Assembly: GCA_022709695.1 (NCBI GenBank)
Contig: JAKLII010000001.1
Span: 336,881 to 400,880 of the forward strand
From: Bacteroidota bacterium
GTDB taxonomy: Bacteria; Bacteroidota; Bacteroidia; Bacteroidales; SKPS01
Direction of reading: 5' to 3'
Length of the DNA stretch: 64,000 bases
A program made the position numbers and the translations under genes. The notes beneath the pieces are model-generated. The model saw nothing but the letters and a program-made list of their open reading frames with translations, had not been told where the DNA came from and did not search any database. How positions within the stretch are numbered: the first letter of the stretch is position 1; each line of letters starts with the position of its first letter. This document shows, one piece after another, positions 1 through 11,390 of the stretch.

Positions 1-2301
1 AAGAATCGGGTTTTCAATGATTTCCGCACCTGTGGATCCCGATTTCTGTGGTTTCGCCATAAGACCCCTCATGCCGCAAAGCTGACGGATCTGTTCTTTC
101 GAACCACGTGCGCCCGAATCGAGCATCATATACACCGGGTTAAATCCCTGTTTGTCGTTGGAGAGCTTCTCCATCAGGGTATTGGTAAGCCTGGAGTTGG
201 TATGTGTCCAGATGTCGATGATCTTATTGTACCGTTCGTTGTTGGTAATCCAGCCATCCTGGTAGTGCGACAGCACCTCATCCACATCCTGGTTGGCGCG
301 TTCGATCAGGTCGGTTTTCACCGCCGGGATGATCACATCGTCGAGGTTGAAGGAGAGTCCTCCTTCAAAAGCCATTTTATATCCGAGGTTCTTGATGTCA
401 TCGAGGAAAGCAGAGGTGGTGGCAGTATCGGTCTTTTTCAGCAGGTCACCGATGATATCACGAAGTGATTTCTTGGTAAGCAACTGATTGATATATCCGT
501 ACTTCCTGGGAACCACCTCATTGAAAAGAACCCTGCCCACCGTAGTTTCGAGGATATAATGACCGCTACTATCCTGATGGTGGTTGGGTAGCCTCACCTT
601 GATCCATGCATGGAGATCTGTTTTCCCTTCGTTGTGGGCGATAATCACCTCTTCCGGGCTGTAAAAATGCATGCCTTCGCCCTTTACAGGATGTTCAGGG
701 GTTGAGCGGCGTCCTTTGGTCATGTAGTAAAGCCCAAGTACCATGTCCTGAGAAGGAACGGTGATCGGAGCTCCGTTGGCAGGGTTCAGGATGTTGTGCG
801 AGGCCAGCATCAGCAGTTGTGCTTCCAGGATGGCAGCATTGCCAAGGGGCACATGCACAGCCATCTGGTCACCGTCGAAGTCGGCATTGAAGGCGGTACA
901 TACGAGTGGGTGGAGCTGGATGGCTTTCCCTTCAATCAGCTTAGGCTGAAACGACTGAATACCAAGCCTGTGGAGTGTAGGAGCACGGTTCAGCAGTACC
1001 GGATGCCCCTTCAATACACTTTCCAGGATATCCCATACCACAGGATCTTTGCGGTCCACAATTTTCTTCGCCGATTTCACAGTTTTTACGATGCCTCTTT
1101 CGAGCATCTTGCGGATGATGAACGGCTTAAAGAGCTCGGATGCCATGTTCTTCGGCAATCCGCACTCATTCAGCTTAAGGTCAGGGCCTACCACAATCAC
1201 AGAACGGCCTGAGTAGTCGACACGTTTACCAAGAAGGTTCTGACGGAAGCGTCCCTGCTTTCCTTTGAGGCTATCGCTCAACGACTTAAGCGCACGGTTC
1301 GAATCGGTCTTCACCGCACTCGACTTGCGTGAGTTGTCGAACAGGCTGTCAACTGCCTCCTGGAGCATACGTTTTTCGTTCCTCAGGATCACATCCGGCG
1401 CTTTAATTTCCAGCAACCGTTTCAGACGGTTGTTGCGGATGATCACCCTGCGGTACAGGTCATTGAGGTCGGAGGTGGCAAAGCGTCCTCCATCCAGCGG
1501 AACCAGCGGGCGCAGTTCAGGCGGAATCACGGGAACCACTTTCACAATCATCCATTCGGGCCTGTTCTCGATCCGGGCCTGTCCTTCGCGGAAAGCTTCG
1601 ACGATGCGGAGTCGTTTCAGGGCATCGTTTTTCCTCTGTTGAGAGGTCTCTTCAAACGCCTTGGTACGCAGCGAATAGGAAAGTTCATCCAGGTTGAGGC
1701 GCTTCAGCAGATCAAAAATTGCATCGGCTCCCATTTTGGCGATGAACTTATTGGGATCTGAATCATCAAGATATACGTTGTCGGAAGGGAGCGTATCAAT
1801 GATGTTGAAATACTCCTCTTCGCTCAGGAAATCAAGGTAGGAAATGCCATCCTGTTCCTTGATACCGGGCTGAATCACAACATATTTCTCATAGTAGATG
1901 ATAGTATCAAGCTTCTTGGAGGGGAGCCCCAGGAGTGCCCCGATTTTATTGGGCAGCGACCTGAAGAACCAGATATGGGCCACAGGGACCACCAGCTGGA
2001 TGTGACCCATCCGTTCACGGCGGACCTTCTTTTCGGTAACTTCAACCCCGCAACGATCGCAAACGATGCCTTTGTAACGGATCCTCTTGTACTTGCCGCA
2101 ATGGCATTCCCAGTCTTTTACGGGGCCAAAGATCCGCTCGCAGAATAATCCGTCGCGCTCCGGTTTGTAGGTGCGGTAGTTGATGGTTTCCGGTTTGAGC
2201 ACCTCGCCGCTCGAGCGCTCCAGAATCATCTCGGGAGCTGCCAGACTGACGGTCATCGATTGGAAAGTGCTTTTGTCAACCTTTTCTTTTCTGAAAGCCA
2301 T
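1..2301 (-). CDS. rpoC: RNA polymerase beta' subunit, 3' end cut by window edge
   Basis: This is the catalytic beta' subunit of RNA polymerase. Only the first 767 residues of an expected 1,400 or so are present, because the gene runs off the left edge. The translation begins [16 protein letters not shown] at an ATG complementary to 2299-2301. The four zinc-ribbon cysteines (CHC then CDRC) lie near residues 66-87, and the Mg-binding loop NADFDGDQM lies near residue 470. The gene follows rpoB by 56 bases on the same strand, as in the universal rpoBC order. Identity is certain; nothing about the C-terminal half can be said. Confidence 0.98.
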   Translation of the reverse strand, partial: MAFRKEKVDKSTFQSMTVSLAAPEMILERSSGEVLKPETINYRTYKPERDGLFCERIFGPVKDWECHCGKYKRIRYKGIVCDRCGVEVTEKKVRRERMGHIQLVVPVAHIWFFRSLPNKIGALLGLPSKKLDTIIYYEKYVVIQPGIKEQDGISYLDFLSEEEYFNIIDTLPSDNVYLDDSDPNKFIAKMGADAIFDLLKRLNLDELSYSLRTKAFEETSQQRKNDALKRLRIVEAFREGQARIENRPEWMIVKVVPVIPPELRPLVPLDGGRFATSDLNDLYRRVIIRNNRLKRLLEIKAPDVILRNEKRMLQEAVDSLFDNSRKSSAVKTDSNRALKSLSDSLKGKQGRFRQNLLGKRVDYSGRSVIVVGPDLKLNECGLPKNMASELFKPFIIRKMLERGIVKTVKSAKKIVDRKDPVVWDILESVLKGHPVLLNRAPTLHRLGIQSFQPKLIEGKAIQLHPLVCTAFNADFDGDQMAVHVPLGNAAILEAQLLMLASHNILNPANGAPITVPSQDMVLGLYYMTKGRRSTPEHPVKGEGMHFYSPEEVIIAHNEGKTDLHAWIKVRLPNHHQDSSGHYILETTVGRVLFNEVVPRKYGYINQLLTKKSLRDIIGDLLKKTDTATTSAFLDDIKNLGYKMAFEGGLSFNLDDVIIPAVKTDLIERANQDVDEVLSHYQDGWITNNERYNKIIDIWTHTNSRLTNTLMEKLSNDKQGFNPVYMMLDSGARGSKEQIRQLCGMRGLMAKPQKSGSTGAEIIENPIL

Positions 2302-2357
2302 ATAGTGTTTTGTATTTCGTTAGCAATAAGATGATTTGTCAGGCTTATCAGCCATCA

Positions 2358-5300
2358 TCAGTCGAAAGAAACGTTCAGTCCGAGTCCCCTGAGTTCGTGG
2401 ATCAACACGTTGAACGACTCCGGGATGCCCGGTGTTGGCATCAGTTCACCCTTGACGATCGACTCGTATGCTTTGGCACGGCCTGTAACGTCATCGGATT
2501 TGATCGTAAGGATCTCCTGCAGGATATTGGCAGCGCCAAAAGCCTCCAGTGCCCAAACCTCCATCTCCCCGAACCTCTGACCCCCGAACTGGGCTTTACC
2601 GCCCAAAGGCTGCTGGGTGATCAGTGAATAGGGGCCGATGGAGCGTGCATGCATCTTGTCATCAACCATATGGTGCAGCTTCATCATATAAATCACACCC
2701 ACAGTGGCTTCCTGGTCGAATTTCTCACCGGTACCGCCATCATACAACTGTATCCTGCCGTTTTTGGGGAGGCCTGCCTGTTTCATATAATCGTTGATCT
2801 GATCGAGGTTTGCACCATCGAAGATCGGGGTTGCGAAGTTGAGGCCCAGTTTTTTGCCTGCCCATCCAAGAACGGTTTCGTAAATCTGTCCGAGGTTCAT
2901 ACGGGAGGGCACACCCAACGGGTTCAGCACGATGTCCACCGGGGTTCCGTCGGCCATGAAGGGCATATCCTCAACGCGAACGATCTTGGCCACAATACCC
3001 TTGTTCCCGTGCCGGCCTGCCATCTTGTCTCCCACCTTCAGCTTGCGCTTGCGGGCGATATACACCTTGGCGAGCTGCACAATGCCACTGGGCAGATCAT
3101 CACCGATGGAGATCATGAACTTCCTGCGGTTATAGGATCCCAGAATCTTCTTGTACTCAATGTTATAGTTGTGAAGAAGATCCTTGATGGCATCGTTGCG
3201 GTCCTTGTCTGTGGTCCACTTGTTGGGATTGATGTTCACAAAGTCGTTCACCGAACTGAGGAGCTTCTGGGTGAATTTGGTTTTCTTGGGGATCACCAGC
3301 TGCTTCATGTTGTTATACACACCCTGGGAGGTTTTTCCGCTCACCAGGATCAGCAGCTTGTCAACCAGTTTAGCATTCAGGCCTGCAATCTCCTTGTTGA
3401 AATCCTTTTCAGCCTTATCCAGCTCAAGCTTCTCTTTGGATTTGGCTTTTTTATCCTTGATGGCCCTGGTAAACAGTTTCTTGTCGACGACCACACCATC
3501 CATGGAAGGGGGTGCTTTCAGGGAAGCGTCTTTCACATCACCTGCCTTGTCGCCAAAGATGGCACGCAGCAGCTTCTCTTCCGGCGTAGGATCGGTTTCA
3601 CCCTTGGGGGTAATTTTACCGATGAGGATATCACCCTCATTCACTTCGGCACCAATCCGTATCAGTCCGTTTTCATCCAGATCTTTGGTGGCTTCAGCAC
3701 TCACATTCGGAATGTCGTTGGTCAGCTCTTCCACACCCCGTTTGGTGTCGCGCACTTCCAGTGAGAATTCTTCAATATGAATACTGGTATAGATATCCTC
3801 ACTCACGATCTTCTCCGAGATCACGATGGCATCCTCGAAGTTGTACCCTTTCCATGGCATGAAGGCCACCAGCAGGTTGCGTCCGAGGGCAAGTTCACCA
3901 CCCTGGGTCCCATATCCTTCCGTAAGGAGGTCCCCTTTCTTCACCTTTTGGCCCTTGCGGACCATCGGTTTCAGGCTTACGCTGGTATTCTGGTTGGTTT
4001 TGGCAAAGCGGGTAAGGGGATACCTTTTTACGTCATCCTCAAAACTGATGAGCCGATCGGCTTCGGAGCGGGAGTAGCGGATCACGATTTCATTGGCATC
4101 CACAAATTCCACTACGCCATCCCCTTCTGCAGCCACCAATACGCGGCTGTCGCGTGCCACCTTCCCTTCAATGCCGGTACCCACAATCGGGGCTTCGGGG
4201 CGAAGGAGCGGGACAGCCTGCCGCATCATGTTGGATCCCATCAGGGCACGGTTGGCATCGTCATGTTCCAGGAAGGGGATCAGGGATGCAGCGATAGAGG
4301 CGATCTGGTTGGGAGAGATGTCGATCAGGTCAACCTGCTCCTTGTCCAGAATCGGGTAATCGGCCAAAAACCTGGCCTTGATGCGGTCAGGAATGATCTC
4401 ACCCTTTTCGTTGATCGGGGTGCTCGCCTGGGCAATATTCTTGTTCTCTTCCTCTTCGGCAGTCAGGTACACAGGAGGTTGATCCTGAATCACATGGCCA
4501 TTTTCTACCTTCAGGTAGGGGGTTTCAATGAAGCCAAGCTCATTGATTTTGGCAAACACGCACATCGAGGAGATCAGACCGATATTGGGTCCTTCAGGGG
4601 TCTCGATGGTACACAACCTTCCATAGTGGGTGTAGTGCACGTCGCGCACTTCAAATCCGGCGCGCTCACGCGACAAACCGCCGGGTCCGAGGGCTGATAC
4701 ACGCCGTTTGTGGGTGACTTCCGACAGCGGATTGGTCTGGTCCATAAACTGCGACAGCTGGTTGGTGCCAAAAAATGAATTGATTACAGAGGAGAGGGTT
4801 TTTGCATTGATGAGGTCGGTAGGTGTAAATACCTCATTATCCCTCACGTTCATACGTTCACGAATGGTGCGGGCCATCCGCGCCAGACCCACGCCAAACT
4901 GGGCGTAGAGCTGTTCGCCAACCGACCGTACACGCCTGTTGCTCAGGTGGTCGATATCGTCAACCTCAGCTTTTGCATTGATCAGCTCGATGAGGTGACG
5001 GATAATGGCAATAATATCTTCACGGGTAAGGATCCGGGTGTTGGTAGGTACATCAAGGCTAAGCTTCTTGTTGATCTTGTACCGTCCCACATCTCCGAGG
5101 TCATACCGTTTGTCGCTGAAGAACAGGTTGTTCAGGATGCCGCGTGCAGTCTCCTCATCAGGGGGTTCCGCATTGCGCAGCTGCCGGTAAATGTACTCTA
5201 CAGCTTCCTTTTCGGAGTTGGCTGTATCCTTTTGTAGGGTGTTGAAAATAATGGCGAAGTCGTTGGAATTCACATCTTCACGATGCATGAGCACCGATTT

Positions 5301-6167
5301 CACACCGGCTTCCAGAATCGGCTCAATATGCTCTTCCTCGAGGATGGTTTCACGATCGAGGATGATTTCCGTACGTTCAATGGAAACCACCTCACCGGTA
5401 TCTTCATCCACAAAATCTTCGATCCAGGCACGCAGCACCTTGGCAGCGAGCCTTCGGCCGATCAGCTTTTTGAGGGCTGTTTTGCTTACCTTCACCTCAT
5501 CTGCCAGGTTGAAGATCTCGAGGATATCCTTATCGCTCTCGAATCCGATGGCCCTGAGCAGGGTGGTTACCGGAAGCTTCTTCTTCCGGTCGATGTAGGC
5601 GTACATCACATTGTTGATGTCGGTGGCAAACTCGATCCATGATCCCTTGAAGGGGATGATCCGCGCCGAATACAGATGCGAACCGTTGGCATGGAGGCTG
5701 GTACCGAAGAACACACCGGGGGAACGGTGCAACTGCGACACGATGACCCTTTCTGCGCCGTTGATCACGAAGGTGCCGCGCGGGGTCATGTAGGGGATGG
5801 TTCCCAGATACACATCCTGCACAATGGTTTCAAAATCCTCGTGGTCGGGATCGTTGCAGTACAGCCTGAGTTTTGCCTTGAGGGGTACTGAATGGGTGAG
5901 CCCTCTCTCGATACACTCCTCTATTGAATATCGCGGAGGATCGATGTAATAATCGATAAACTCCAGGACGAAATTGTTCCTGGTATCGGAGATCGGAAAG
6001 TTCTCGTCAAATACCCTGAAGAGGCCTTCGTGTTTCCTGTTCTCCGGGGTGGTCTCCAGTTGAAAAAAATCCTGGAACGACTTAAGCTGGATATCAAGAA
6101 AATCAGGATATTCAGCATTAATCTTAGCTGTGCTGAAATCGATCCTGTTTTTGTTTTGTGAAGCCAA
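2358..6167 (-). CDS. rpoB: RNA polymerase beta subunit
   Basis: A 1,269-residue beta subunit of RNA polymerase, full length for Bacteroidota. The rifampicin-pocket segment reads [16 protein letters not shown], then [14 protein letters not shown], so the Asp, His and Ser most often changed in resistant strains are the susceptible types (inference from family knowledge). Later motifs include GRHGNKG and the C-terminal [21 protein letters not shown]. The start [11 protein letters not shown] follows the rplL stop by 117 bases, which contain an attenuator-like stem-loop. It is co-oriented with rplKAJL upstream and rpoC downstream. Confidence 0.99.
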   Translation of the reverse strand: MASQNKNRIDFSTAKINAEYPDFLDIQLKSFQDFFQLETTPENRKHEGLFRVFDENFPISDTRNNFVLEFIDYYIDPPRYSIEECIERGLTHSVPLKAKLRLYCNDPDHEDFETIVQDVYLGTIPYMTPRGTFVINGAERVIVSQLHRSPGVFFGTSLHANGSHLYSARIIPFKGSWIEFATDINNVMYAYIDRKKKLPVTTLLRAIGFESDKDILEIFNLADEVKVSKTALKKLIGRRLAAKVLRAWIEDFVDEDTGEVVSIERTEIILDRETILEEEHIEPILEAGVKSVLMHREDVNSNDFAIIFNTLQKDTANSEKEAVEYIYRQLRNAEPPDEETARGILNNLFFSDKRYDLGDVGRYKINKKLSLDVPTNTRILTREDIIAIIRHLIELINAKAEVDDIDHLSNRRVRSVGEQLYAQFGVGLARMARTIRERMNVRDNEVFTPTDLINAKTLSSVINSFFGTNQLSQFMDQTNPLSEVTHKRRVSALGPGGLSRERAGFEVRDVHYTHYGRLCTIETPEGPNIGLISSMCVFAKINELGFIETPYLKVENGHVIQDQPPVYLTAEEEENKNIAQASTPINEKGEIIPDRIKARFLADYPILDKEQVDLIDISPNQIASIAASLIPFLEHDDANRALMGSNMMRQAVPLLRPEAPIVGTGIEGKVARDSRVLVAAEGDGVVEFVDANEIVIRYSRSEADRLISFEDDVKRYPLTRFAKTNQNTSVSLKPMVRKGQKVKKGDLLTEGYGTQGGELALGRNLLVAFMPWKGYNFEDAIVISEKIVSEDIYTSIHIEEFSLEVRDTKRGVEELTNDIPNVSAEATKDLDENGLIRIGAEVNEGDILIGKITPKGETDPTPEEKLLRAIFGDKAGDVKDASLKAPPSMDGVVVDKKLFTRAIKDKKAKSKEKLELDKAEKDFNKEIAGLNAKLVDKLLILVSGKTSQGVYNNMKQLVIPKKTKFTQKLLSSVNDFVNINPNKWTTDKDRNDAIKDLLHNYNIEYKKILGSYNRRKFMISIGDDLPSGIVQLAKVYIARKRKLKVGDKMAGRHGNKGIVAKIVRVEDMPFMADGTPVDIVLNPLGVPSRMNLGQIYETVLGWAGKKLGLNFATPIFDGANLDQINDYMKQAGLPKNGRIQLYDGGTGEKFDQEATVGVIYMMKLHHMVDDKMHARSIGPYSLITQQPLGGKAQFGGQRFGEMEVWALEAFGAANILQEILTIKSDDVTGRAKAYESIVKGELMPTPGIPESFNVLIHELRGLGLNVSFD

Positions 6168-6221
6168 GGTAGTTGGGGATTAAGGTTAGGAAAATAACAG
6201 AACGGGATAAAAACCATGAAA

Positions 6222-6269
6222 CAGGATAAGACCTGAACAGCTTACAAAGCGGATCAGGCCTCTATCCTG
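6222..6269 (-). terminator. Attenuator-like stem-loop between rplL and rpoB
   Basis: On the minus strand, CAGGATA followed by GAGGCCTGA pairs with a downstream TTCAGGTCT and TATCCTG. The stem is about 15 bp with one G-T pair and one bulge, and a roughly 16-nt loop. A short T-rich stretch follows about 8 nt later. In enterobacteria the rplL-rpoB gap holds a partial terminator that lowers rpoBC expression relative to ribosomal proteins. A similar role here is inference from position and shape. Confidence 0.45.
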
Positions 6270-6284
6270 CCAATATTGCGGAGC

Positions 6285-6662
6285 TTACTGAATCTCCACT
6301 TCTGCTCCGGCCTCTTCGAGCTGAGATTTCAGCGCTTCAGCCTCGTCTTTGCTAACCCCTTCCTTGATGGGTTTCGGGGCAGCATCCACCAGCTCCTTCG
6401 ATTCTTTCAGACCCAGGCTGGTAAGCTCTTTCACAAGCTTAACCACGGCCAGTTTCGACTGACCGGCGGCCTTCAGAATTACGTTGAAAGAGGTTTTCTC
6501 TTCCACTACAGGGGCGTCTCCACCACCTACCGGACCAGCCACGGCTACAGCTGCTGCTGCAGGTTCAATGCCATATTCTTCTTTCAGGATACGGGCCAGT
6601 TCGTTCACCTCTTTCACGGTGAGGTTCACCAGTTGTTCTGCAAATACTTTTAAGTCTGCCAT
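6285..6662 (-). CDS. rplL: 50S ribosomal protein L7/L12
   Basis: A 125-residue stalk protein of the large ribosomal subunit that recruits translation factors. The N-terminal dimerisation helices are followed by an Ala/Gly/Val-rich hinge (about residues 35-50) and the globular C-terminal domain with the LKEAGQSK-like and [10 protein letters not shown] segments. It lies 54 bases downstream of rplJ, its partner in the L10(L12) complex. Confidence 0.99.
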   Translation of the reverse strand: MADLKVFAEQLVNLTVKEVNELARILKEEYGIEPAAAAVAVAGPVGGGDAPVVEEKTSFNVILKAAGQSKLAVVKLVKELTSLGLKESKELVDAAPKPIKEGVSKDEAEALKSQLEEAGAEVEIQ

Positions 6663-6716
6663 TTCTATTCTGTTTAAAAGTTTTCGATGAATTGATTTTG
6701 TTTGCTTGGATAATGA

Positions 6717-7244
6717 TTAAGCCTTCTTTTCCGAAAGGGTCTCAAGGATGCCTGCCAGCTTGTGTCCGCCACCCTGAAGGGCACCGATAACATTTTTGGC
6801 AGGTGATTGCAGCAGAGCCACCACATCGGCGATAAGTTCAAGCCTGGATTTGATGTTAATCAGGTTTTCAAGCTGATTTTCACCAACATAGCAGGTCTCT
6901 TCCACATAAGCTGCTTTCAACAGCGGCTTGCCCTGGGGGTTTTTCTTCCTGAACTCCTTGATGAGCTTTGCGGGCACGTTGCCGGCTTCGGCAAACATGA
7001 TGGTAGTGGGCCCTTCAAGGGCAGGATAGAGTTCGTCCAGTTGCTTTTCAGACTTTTCCATGGCTTTGCGCAGCAGGGTATTCTTCACTACCTGGAGCTG
7101 CACGTCGCGACGGAAACAAAGTCTGCGGAGCTGATTGCTGTTTTCAACATTGAGTCCTCCAATGTCAGTCAGGTAAAAATAACTGGCTGCATTGATCTGG
7201 TCGGTCAGGGACTTTATCAGTTCGCTCTTTTCTTCTTTTCTCAT
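6717..7244 (-). CDS. rplJ: 50S ribosomal protein L10
   Basis: A 175-residue L10 protein that anchors L7/L12 dimers to 23S rRNA. The sequence starts MRKEEKSELIKSLTDQI and has the family segment QLQVVKNTLLRKAM. It sits between rplA (35 bases upstream) and rplL in the standard order. In other bacteria L10 represses its own mRNA; with only 35 bases upstream, no leader structure could be judged by eye. Confidence 0.98.
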   Translation of the reverse strand: MRKEEKSELIKSLTDQINAASYFYLTDIGGLNVENSNQLRRLCFRRDVQLQVVKNTLLRKAMEKSEKQLDELYPALEGPTTIMFAEAGNVPAKLIKEFRKKNPQGKPLLKAAYVEETCYVGENQLENLINIKSRLELIADVVALLQSPAKNVIGALQGGGHKLAGILETLSEKKA

Positions 7245-7279
7245 GATAGATCTTTCTTACGGTTACTGATACCTGACTA

Positions 7280-7975
7280 TTACATTACAACCGACTTGGT
7301 ATCCACCTGTACGCTGGGGCTCATGGTACTCGACACGTATACACTCTTCATGTAGGTGCCTTTGGCCGCGGCCGGTTTCAGCTTGAGGATGGTCTGGATC
7401 AGTTCCGTGGCATTCTCCAGCAGCTTCTGACGATCGAAGGATACCCTTCCGACAGAGGCGTGGATGATACCGAACTTATCCACCTTGAAGTCGATTTTAC
7501 CTGCTTTTACTTCCTGAATCGCACGGGCAATTTCCATCGTTACGGTTCCGGTTTTGGGGTTTGGCATCAATCCGCGGGGGCCGAGGATCTTACCGAGCGG
7601 ACCAAGCTTGGGCATAATGTTGGGCTGTGTGATGATCACATCCACATCCGTCCAACCCTGCTTGATCTTTTCGATATACTCATCGAGTCCGCAAAAATCT
7701 GCACCTGCCTGCCTGGCTTCATCCTCCTTGTCGGGAGTACAGATCACCAGCACGCGTTTCGTTCTGCCGGTGCCATGCGGAAGGGTAACAGAGCCACGAA
7801 CCATCTGATTGGCTTTACGGGGATCTACGCCAAGGCGTACATCCACATCCACCGATGCATCAAATTTAACATTCGTGATCTTTTTTACTACTTCCACGGC
7901 ATCCGCCAAAGTATGGATTCTGGTCCTATCGTATTTGGCCAGAGCCTCTTTCTTTTTCTTTGTAAGTTTACCCAT
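7280..7975 (-). CDS. rplA: 50S ribosomal protein L1
   Basis: L1 stalk protein of the large subunit, about 231 residues, with family segments [22 protein letters not shown]. Two adjacent in-frame ATGs exist. The second ([16 protein letters not shown]) matches the usual N-terminus in this phylum and is chosen; the first adds one Met at 7978. The gene follows rplK by about 45 bases. Confidence 0.98.
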   Translation of the reverse strand: MGKLTKKKKEALAKYDRTRIHTLADAVEVVKKITNVKFDASVDVDVRLGVDPRKANQMVRGSVTLPHGTGRTKRVLVICTPDKEDEARQAGADFCGLDEYIEKIKQGWTDVDVIITQPNIMPKLGPLGKILGPRGLMPNPKTGTVTMEIARAIQEVKAGKIDFKVDKFGIIHASVGRVSFDRQKLLENATELIQTILKLKPAAAKGTYMKSVYVSSTMSPSVQVDTKSVVM

Positions 7976-8020
7976 CACTTTTTGTTTTACTGTTCATAAA
8001 ATCATTCGGTAACCCACAGG

Positions 8021-8467
8021 TTACTTCTGTGCAAAGGGCGACTCACCTTTCACTGTGATTCCCATACTTCGGGCTGTACCGGCAACCATTTTCATTGCTG
8101 ATTCAATTGTAAAGGCGTTCAGGTCGGCCATCTTGTCTTCGGCGATCTGACGCACCTGTTCCCAGGTAACAGAGCCCACCTTGTTGCGGTTGGGTTCGGC
8201 AGAACCCTTCTTTAACCGGGCAATCTCCATCAATTGAACAGCAGCGGGCGGGGTTTTAATGATAAAATCGAAGGATTTGTCCCTGTAAACAGTAATCAGC
8301 ACGGGGATCACCTTACCGGCCTGATCCTGGGTACGTGCGTTAAACTGCTTGCAGAACTCCATAATGTTCACACCCTTCGAACCCAATGCAGGGCCGATAG
8401 GGGGCGACGGATTGGCTGCTCCTCCTTTTATCTGCAACTTAACTAATCCGCTTACTTCTTTTGCCAT
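8021..8467 (-). CDS. rplK: 50S ribosomal protein L11
   Basis: A 148-residue L11 protein of the GTPase-associated centre. The sequence has the proline-rich N-terminal segment [29 protein letters not shown] (read in two parts here) and the C-terminal rRNA-binding domain ending [10 protein letters not shown]. It lies between nusG and rplA in the canonical secE-nusG-rplKAJL-rpoBC order. Confidence 0.98.
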   Translation of the reverse strand: MAKEVSGLVKLQIKGGAANPSPPIGPALGSKGVNIMEFCKQFNARTQDQAGKVIPVLITVYRDKSFDFIIKTPPAAVQLMEIARLKKGSAEPNRNKVGSVTWEQVRQIAEDKMADLNAFTIESAMKMVAGTARSMGITVKGESPFAQK

Positions 8468-8512
8468 TTTGTTTCTTTTCTTTTAAGAAGTGATAAAAAG
8501 GTATACCTGGCC

Positions 8513-9061
8513 CTATTCCTTGGCCACCTGCATAAATCCCAACTCAAGCGGCGTTTTCCTTCCAAAAATCTTTACCATCACCTTCAGCTTCTTCTTCTCT
8601 TCGTTGATCTCTTCGATCACACCGGTAAAGCTGTTGAAAGGACCGTCGATTACGGTTACGGTCTCCCCTACCAGGAACGGGATACTCACCTCTTCGCCAC
8701 GTTCTGCCAGCTCGTCAACCTTTCCGAGGATACGGTTCACTTCATGCTGACGCAGCGGACTGGGATCGCCCCCTTTCTCGGTACCGAGAAATCCGATAAC
8801 CCCGGGAATGGACCTGATAACATGCGGAATCTCACCTACCAGCAAAGCTTCTATCAGCACATAACCCGGGTAGTAGTTGCGCTCTTTGCTCACCTTCTTG
8901 CCCTGGCGTACCTGATATACCTTTTCGGTAGGAATCAGAACCTTCGAAACGTAGTCGGTATATTTCAGGCGGTTGATCTCGTTCTCGATGTACTCCTTCA
9001 CCTTCTTTTCCTGTCCGCTGATAGCCCTGACAACATACCACTTTTTTTCGATCTCGCTCAT
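8513..9061 (-). CDS. nusG: Transcription termination/antitermination factor NusG
   Basis: A 182-residue NusG. The NGN domain begins [20 protein letters not shown] and binds the polymerase clamp; the C-terminal KOW domain (about residues 125-182) contains [17 protein letters not shown], which contacts Rho or ribosomal protein S10. It lies downstream of secE, leaving 155 bases between the two, and upstream of rplK. Confidence 0.98.
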   Translation of the reverse strand: MSEIEKKWYVVRAISGQEKKVKEYIENEINRLKYTDYVSKVLIPTEKVYQVRQGKKVSKERNYYPGYVLIEALLVGEIPHVIRSIPGVIGFLGTEKGGDPSPLRQHEVNRILGKVDELAERGEEVSIPFLVGETVTVIDGPFNSFTGVIEEINEEKKKLKVMVKIFGRKTPLELGFMQVAKE

Positions 9062-9216
9062 TTTCAGTTTCCTCTTTCCCGTAAGTTGAGGTTAATAACA
9101 GTTAAAAAAAAACCTGCGATCATCCAGCACATCATCGGCTTTCAGAAAAAGCCGTTTGGGAAGCAATGTGCGGACACCGTCCGTTAAAACACCGCAGCAA
9201 CCGGTGGGTTGCATCA

Positions 9217-9441
9217 TCAGCCACCGATCAGTTTGTAGAACAACTCAAGAATCCCCGACCACCACTTGATACTGGGATGTACACCGAAGATGAAATCCAT
9301 CAGGAAGATCATCAGGGCAAACACCAGTGCGGCGATCGACACTACGATGGCGCTGCTCTGTAACTCGGCCCATGTAGGCCAGCTTACCTTATTGACCAAC
9401 TCATCGTAACTCTCTTTGAAATAGTCTGCAATCTTTGACAT
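9217..9441 (-). CDS. secE: Preprotein translocase subunit SecE
   Basis: A small single-span SecE of 74 residues that clamps SecY in the translocon. The start is set at the ATG giving MSKIADYFKESYDEL. A longer in-frame reading exists, but its extra 16 codons run into tRNA-Trp. The motif VSWPTWAEL precedes one hydrophobic segment (IVVSIAALVFALMIFLMDFIF). The tRNA-Trp/secE/nusG order is common across bacteria. Confidence 0.97.
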   Translation of the reverse strand: MSKIADYFKESYDELVNKVSWPTWAELQSSAIVVSIAALVFALMIFLMDFIFGVHPSIKWWSGILELFYKLIGG

Positions 9442-9462
9442 AGCTGCTTTATGTGTTTTTTG

Positions 9463-9535
9463 CACGGGTGGAAGGACTCGAACCCTCAACCAATGGTTTT
9501 GGAGACCACTACTCTACCAATTGAGCTACACCCGT
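9463..9535 (-). tRNA. tRNA-Trp (anticodon CCA)
   Basis: A 73-nt cloverleaf on the minus strand. The acceptor arm ACGGGTG pairs with CACCCGT, the anticodon loop is CTCCAAA, the T loop is GGTTCGAGTCC, and the discriminator base is G. The 3' CCA is not encoded. It lies between tuf and secE, close enough for co-transcription. Confidence 0.97.
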
Positions 9536-9539
9536 GTGC

Positions 9540-9575
9540 GAAACAGACAGCCACCCGGGGGCAGCCATCTGTTTC
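9540..9575 (-). other. Stem-loop between tuf and tRNA-Trp
   Basis: On the minus strand GAAACAGA pairs perfectly with TCTGTTTC around a GC-rich interior, ending four bases before the tRNA-Trp 5' end. No T-run follows, so it does not look like a terminator. It could be a processing or mRNA-end-protecting structure separating tuf mRNA from the tRNA (inference). Confidence 0.4.
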
Positions 9576-9598
9576 ACCATTTATTGAACAACAATTAA

Positions 9599-10786
9599 TT
9601 AGTCGAGCAATTCGGTTACCTGGCCTGCACCCACGGTACGTCCACCTTCGCGGATAGCGAAACGGAGACCTTTATTCATGGCGATTTCAGCAATCAGGTG
9701 ACCTGTGATGGTAAGGTTGTCGCCCGGCATAACCATTTCAACGCCTTCGGGAAGTTCTACTTCGCCCGTAACGTCAGTTGTACGGAAGTAGAACTGAGGC
9801 CTGTAACGGTTGTGGAACGGGGTGTGACGACCACCTTCTTCCTTCTTCAGGATATACACCTCTGCCTTGAAATTCTTGTGCGGTTTCACCGAGTCAACCT
9901 TGGCGATTACCATACCCCTGCGGATCTCGTCCTTGTCGATACCACGGAGCAGCAGACCAACGTTGTCACCGGCTTCACCACGATCGAGGATCTTGCGGAA
10001 CATTTCCACTCCGGTAACCACCGACTTTAGTTTCTCGGCACCCATACCGATGATATCCACCTGGTTTCCGGTTTCGATAATGCCGGTTTCGATTCTTCCG
10101 GTAGCAACGGTACCACGACCGGTGATGGAGAATACGTCTTCGACGGGCATCAGGAACGGCTTGTCAGTTTCACGCGGAGGCAGCGGAATGTAGGTGTCGC
10201 AGGCTTCCATCAGCTCGTAGATTTTCTCCATCCACTTCGGCTCCTTGTTCAGTCCGCCGAGGGCAGAACCACGGATCACCGGGGTGTTGTCGCCGTCGAA
10301 TTCATAGAAGGTAAGGAGTTCACGGATTTCCATTTCAACGAGTTCCAGAAGCTCTTCGTCATCCACCATGTCTACCTTGTTCATGAAAACCACCAGCTTG
10401 GGAACACCTACCTGGCGTGCCAGGAGGATGTGCTCACGGGTCTGGGGCATCGGACCATCGGTAGCTGCTACCACGATGATGGCACCGTCCATCTGGGCAG
10501 CACCGGTAACCATGTTCTTTACATAGTCAGCGTGACCGGGGCAGTCAACGTGCGCATAGTGCCTGTTTAAAGTGGTGTATTCAACATGAGCAGTATTAAT
10601 GGTAATACCGCGCTCTTTTTCTTCGGGTGCGTTGTCGATTGAATCAAAGGTTTTGATCTCAGAAAGGCCCTTCTCAGCAAGACACAGGGTGATTGCAGCA
10701 GTAAGGGTAGTCTTACCGTGATCAACGTGCCCGATGGTACCAATGTTAACGTGGGGCTTCGACCGATCAAATTTTTCTTTAGCCAT
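9599..10786 (-). CDS. tuf: Elongation factor Tu
   Basis: A 395-residue EF-Tu, the GTPase that delivers aminoacyl-tRNA to the ribosome. G-domain motifs are [10 protein letters not shown] (P loop), DCPGHADYV (switch II) and NKVD, and the C-terminal domains have [14 protein letters not shown] and [10 protein letters not shown]. It is embedded between upstream tRNA genes and downstream tRNA-Trp-secE, as is common in this phylum. It is the only tuf copy in the window. Confidence 0.99.
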   Translation of the reverse strand: MAKEKFDRSKPHVNIGTIGHVDHGKTTLTAAITLCLAEKGLSEIKTFDSIDNAPEEKERGITINTAHVEYTTLNRHYAHVDCPGHADYVKNMVTGAAQMDGAIIVVAATDGPMPQTREHILLARQVGVPKLVVFMNKVDMVDDEELLELVEMEIRELLTFYEFDGDNTPVIRGSALGGLNKEPKWMEKIYELMEACDTYIPLPPRETDKPFLMPVEDVFSITGRGTVATGRIETGIIETGNQVDIIGMGAEKLKSVVTGVEMFRKILDRGEAGDNVGLLLRGIDKDEIRRGMVIAKVDSVKPHKNFKAEVYILKKEEGGRHTPFHNRYRPQFYFRTTDVTGEVELPEGVEMVMPGDNLTITGHLIAEIAMNKGLRFAIREGGRTVGAGQVTELLD

Positions 10787-10852
10787 ACCTTTAAATTGTT
10801 TAGTTGTTTAAAATGGTGATTGAATTATTATTGTTGGATTCAATGCAAAGTG

Positions 10853-10924
<72 letters not shown>

Positions 10925-10998
10925 ATAATGTAACAAGCCATCCGATGTCCGAAACCAGCTGCTTTTCCCTGCGGAAATCGTTGGGTGCATCCTCTGTG

Positions 10999-11071
10999 AG
11001 CGGGAGACGGGACTCGAACCCGCCACCTACAGCTTGGAAGGCTGTCGCTCTACCGGATGAGCTACTCCCGC
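10999..11071 (-). tRNA. tRNA-Gly (anticodon TCC)
   Basis: A 73-nt cloverleaf. The acceptor GCGGGAG pairs with CTCCCGC, the anticodon stem is ACAGC/GCTGT and the loop is CTTCCAA. The T arm reads GGCGGGTTCGAGTCCCGT. It belongs to the four-tRNA array upstream of tuf. Confidence 0.96.
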
Positions 11072-11116
11072 AAGGTATACTGCAGTTTGTTTCGCTCAGC
11101 TACATATCAGAAATCG

Positions 11117-11198
11117 TGGGGAGAGGAGGATTCGAACCTCCGAAGGCTTCGCCAACAGATTTACAGTCTGCCCCATTTGACCGCTCTGGTATCTCCCC
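11117..11198 (-). tRNA. tRNA-Tyr (anticodon GTA)
   Basis: An 82-nt class II tRNA with a long variable arm. The acceptor GGGGAGA pairs with TCTCCCC, the anticodon loop is CTGTAAA, and the variable arm lies around GGCGAAGCC. It belongs to the array upstream of tuf. Confidence 0.96.
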
Positions 11199-11210
11199 TG
11201 ATTTATGGCG

Positions 11211-11284
11211 AGCCGATGGACGGATTCGAACCGCCGACCGGCTGATTACAAATCAGCTGCTCTGGCCAACTGAGCTACATCGGC
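11211..11284 (-). tRNA. tRNA-Thr (anticodon TGT)
   Basis: A 74-nt cloverleaf. The acceptor GCCGATG pairs with CATCGGC, the anticodon stem is GCTGA/TCAGC and the loop is TTTGTAA. It is first in transcription order of the Thr-Tyr-Gly-Thr-tuf array and a second threonine isoacceptor, reading ACA/ACG. Confidence 0.96.
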
Positions 11285-11300
11285 ATCATGTCTAAGAACG

Positions 11301-11329
11301 AAAAAAATGCAGCCCTTAAAAAGGACTGC
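11301..11329 (-). terminator. Rho-independent terminator downstream of hpf
   Basis: On the minus strand GCAGTCCTT, loop TTT and AAGGGCTGC (one G-T type mismatch) are followed by A and seven Ts. It lies about 60 bases after the hpf stop and just before the tRNA array, so it should separate the xerC-hpf transcript from tRNA-tuf transcription. Confidence 0.8.
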
Positions 11330-11390
11330 AAAAATACAAAGATTTCCCTTACAAACAAATCTTTCAGAAAAAATATTTCTGAGGTGGAGA

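Noticed and set aside
2649..3764. Long plus-strand reading frames opposite rpoB, rplA and tuf
   Set aside because: They are complements of highly conserved genes with no family resemblance of their own.
9217..9489. Longer N-terminus for SecE
   Set aside because: The extra 16 codons overlap the tRNA-Trp gene and are not SecE-like.
11329..11336. TATTTTTG as promoter of the tRNA-tuf array (minus strand)
   Set aside because: It lies at the base of the hpf terminator hairpin, so a transcript from it would run straight into that terminator.
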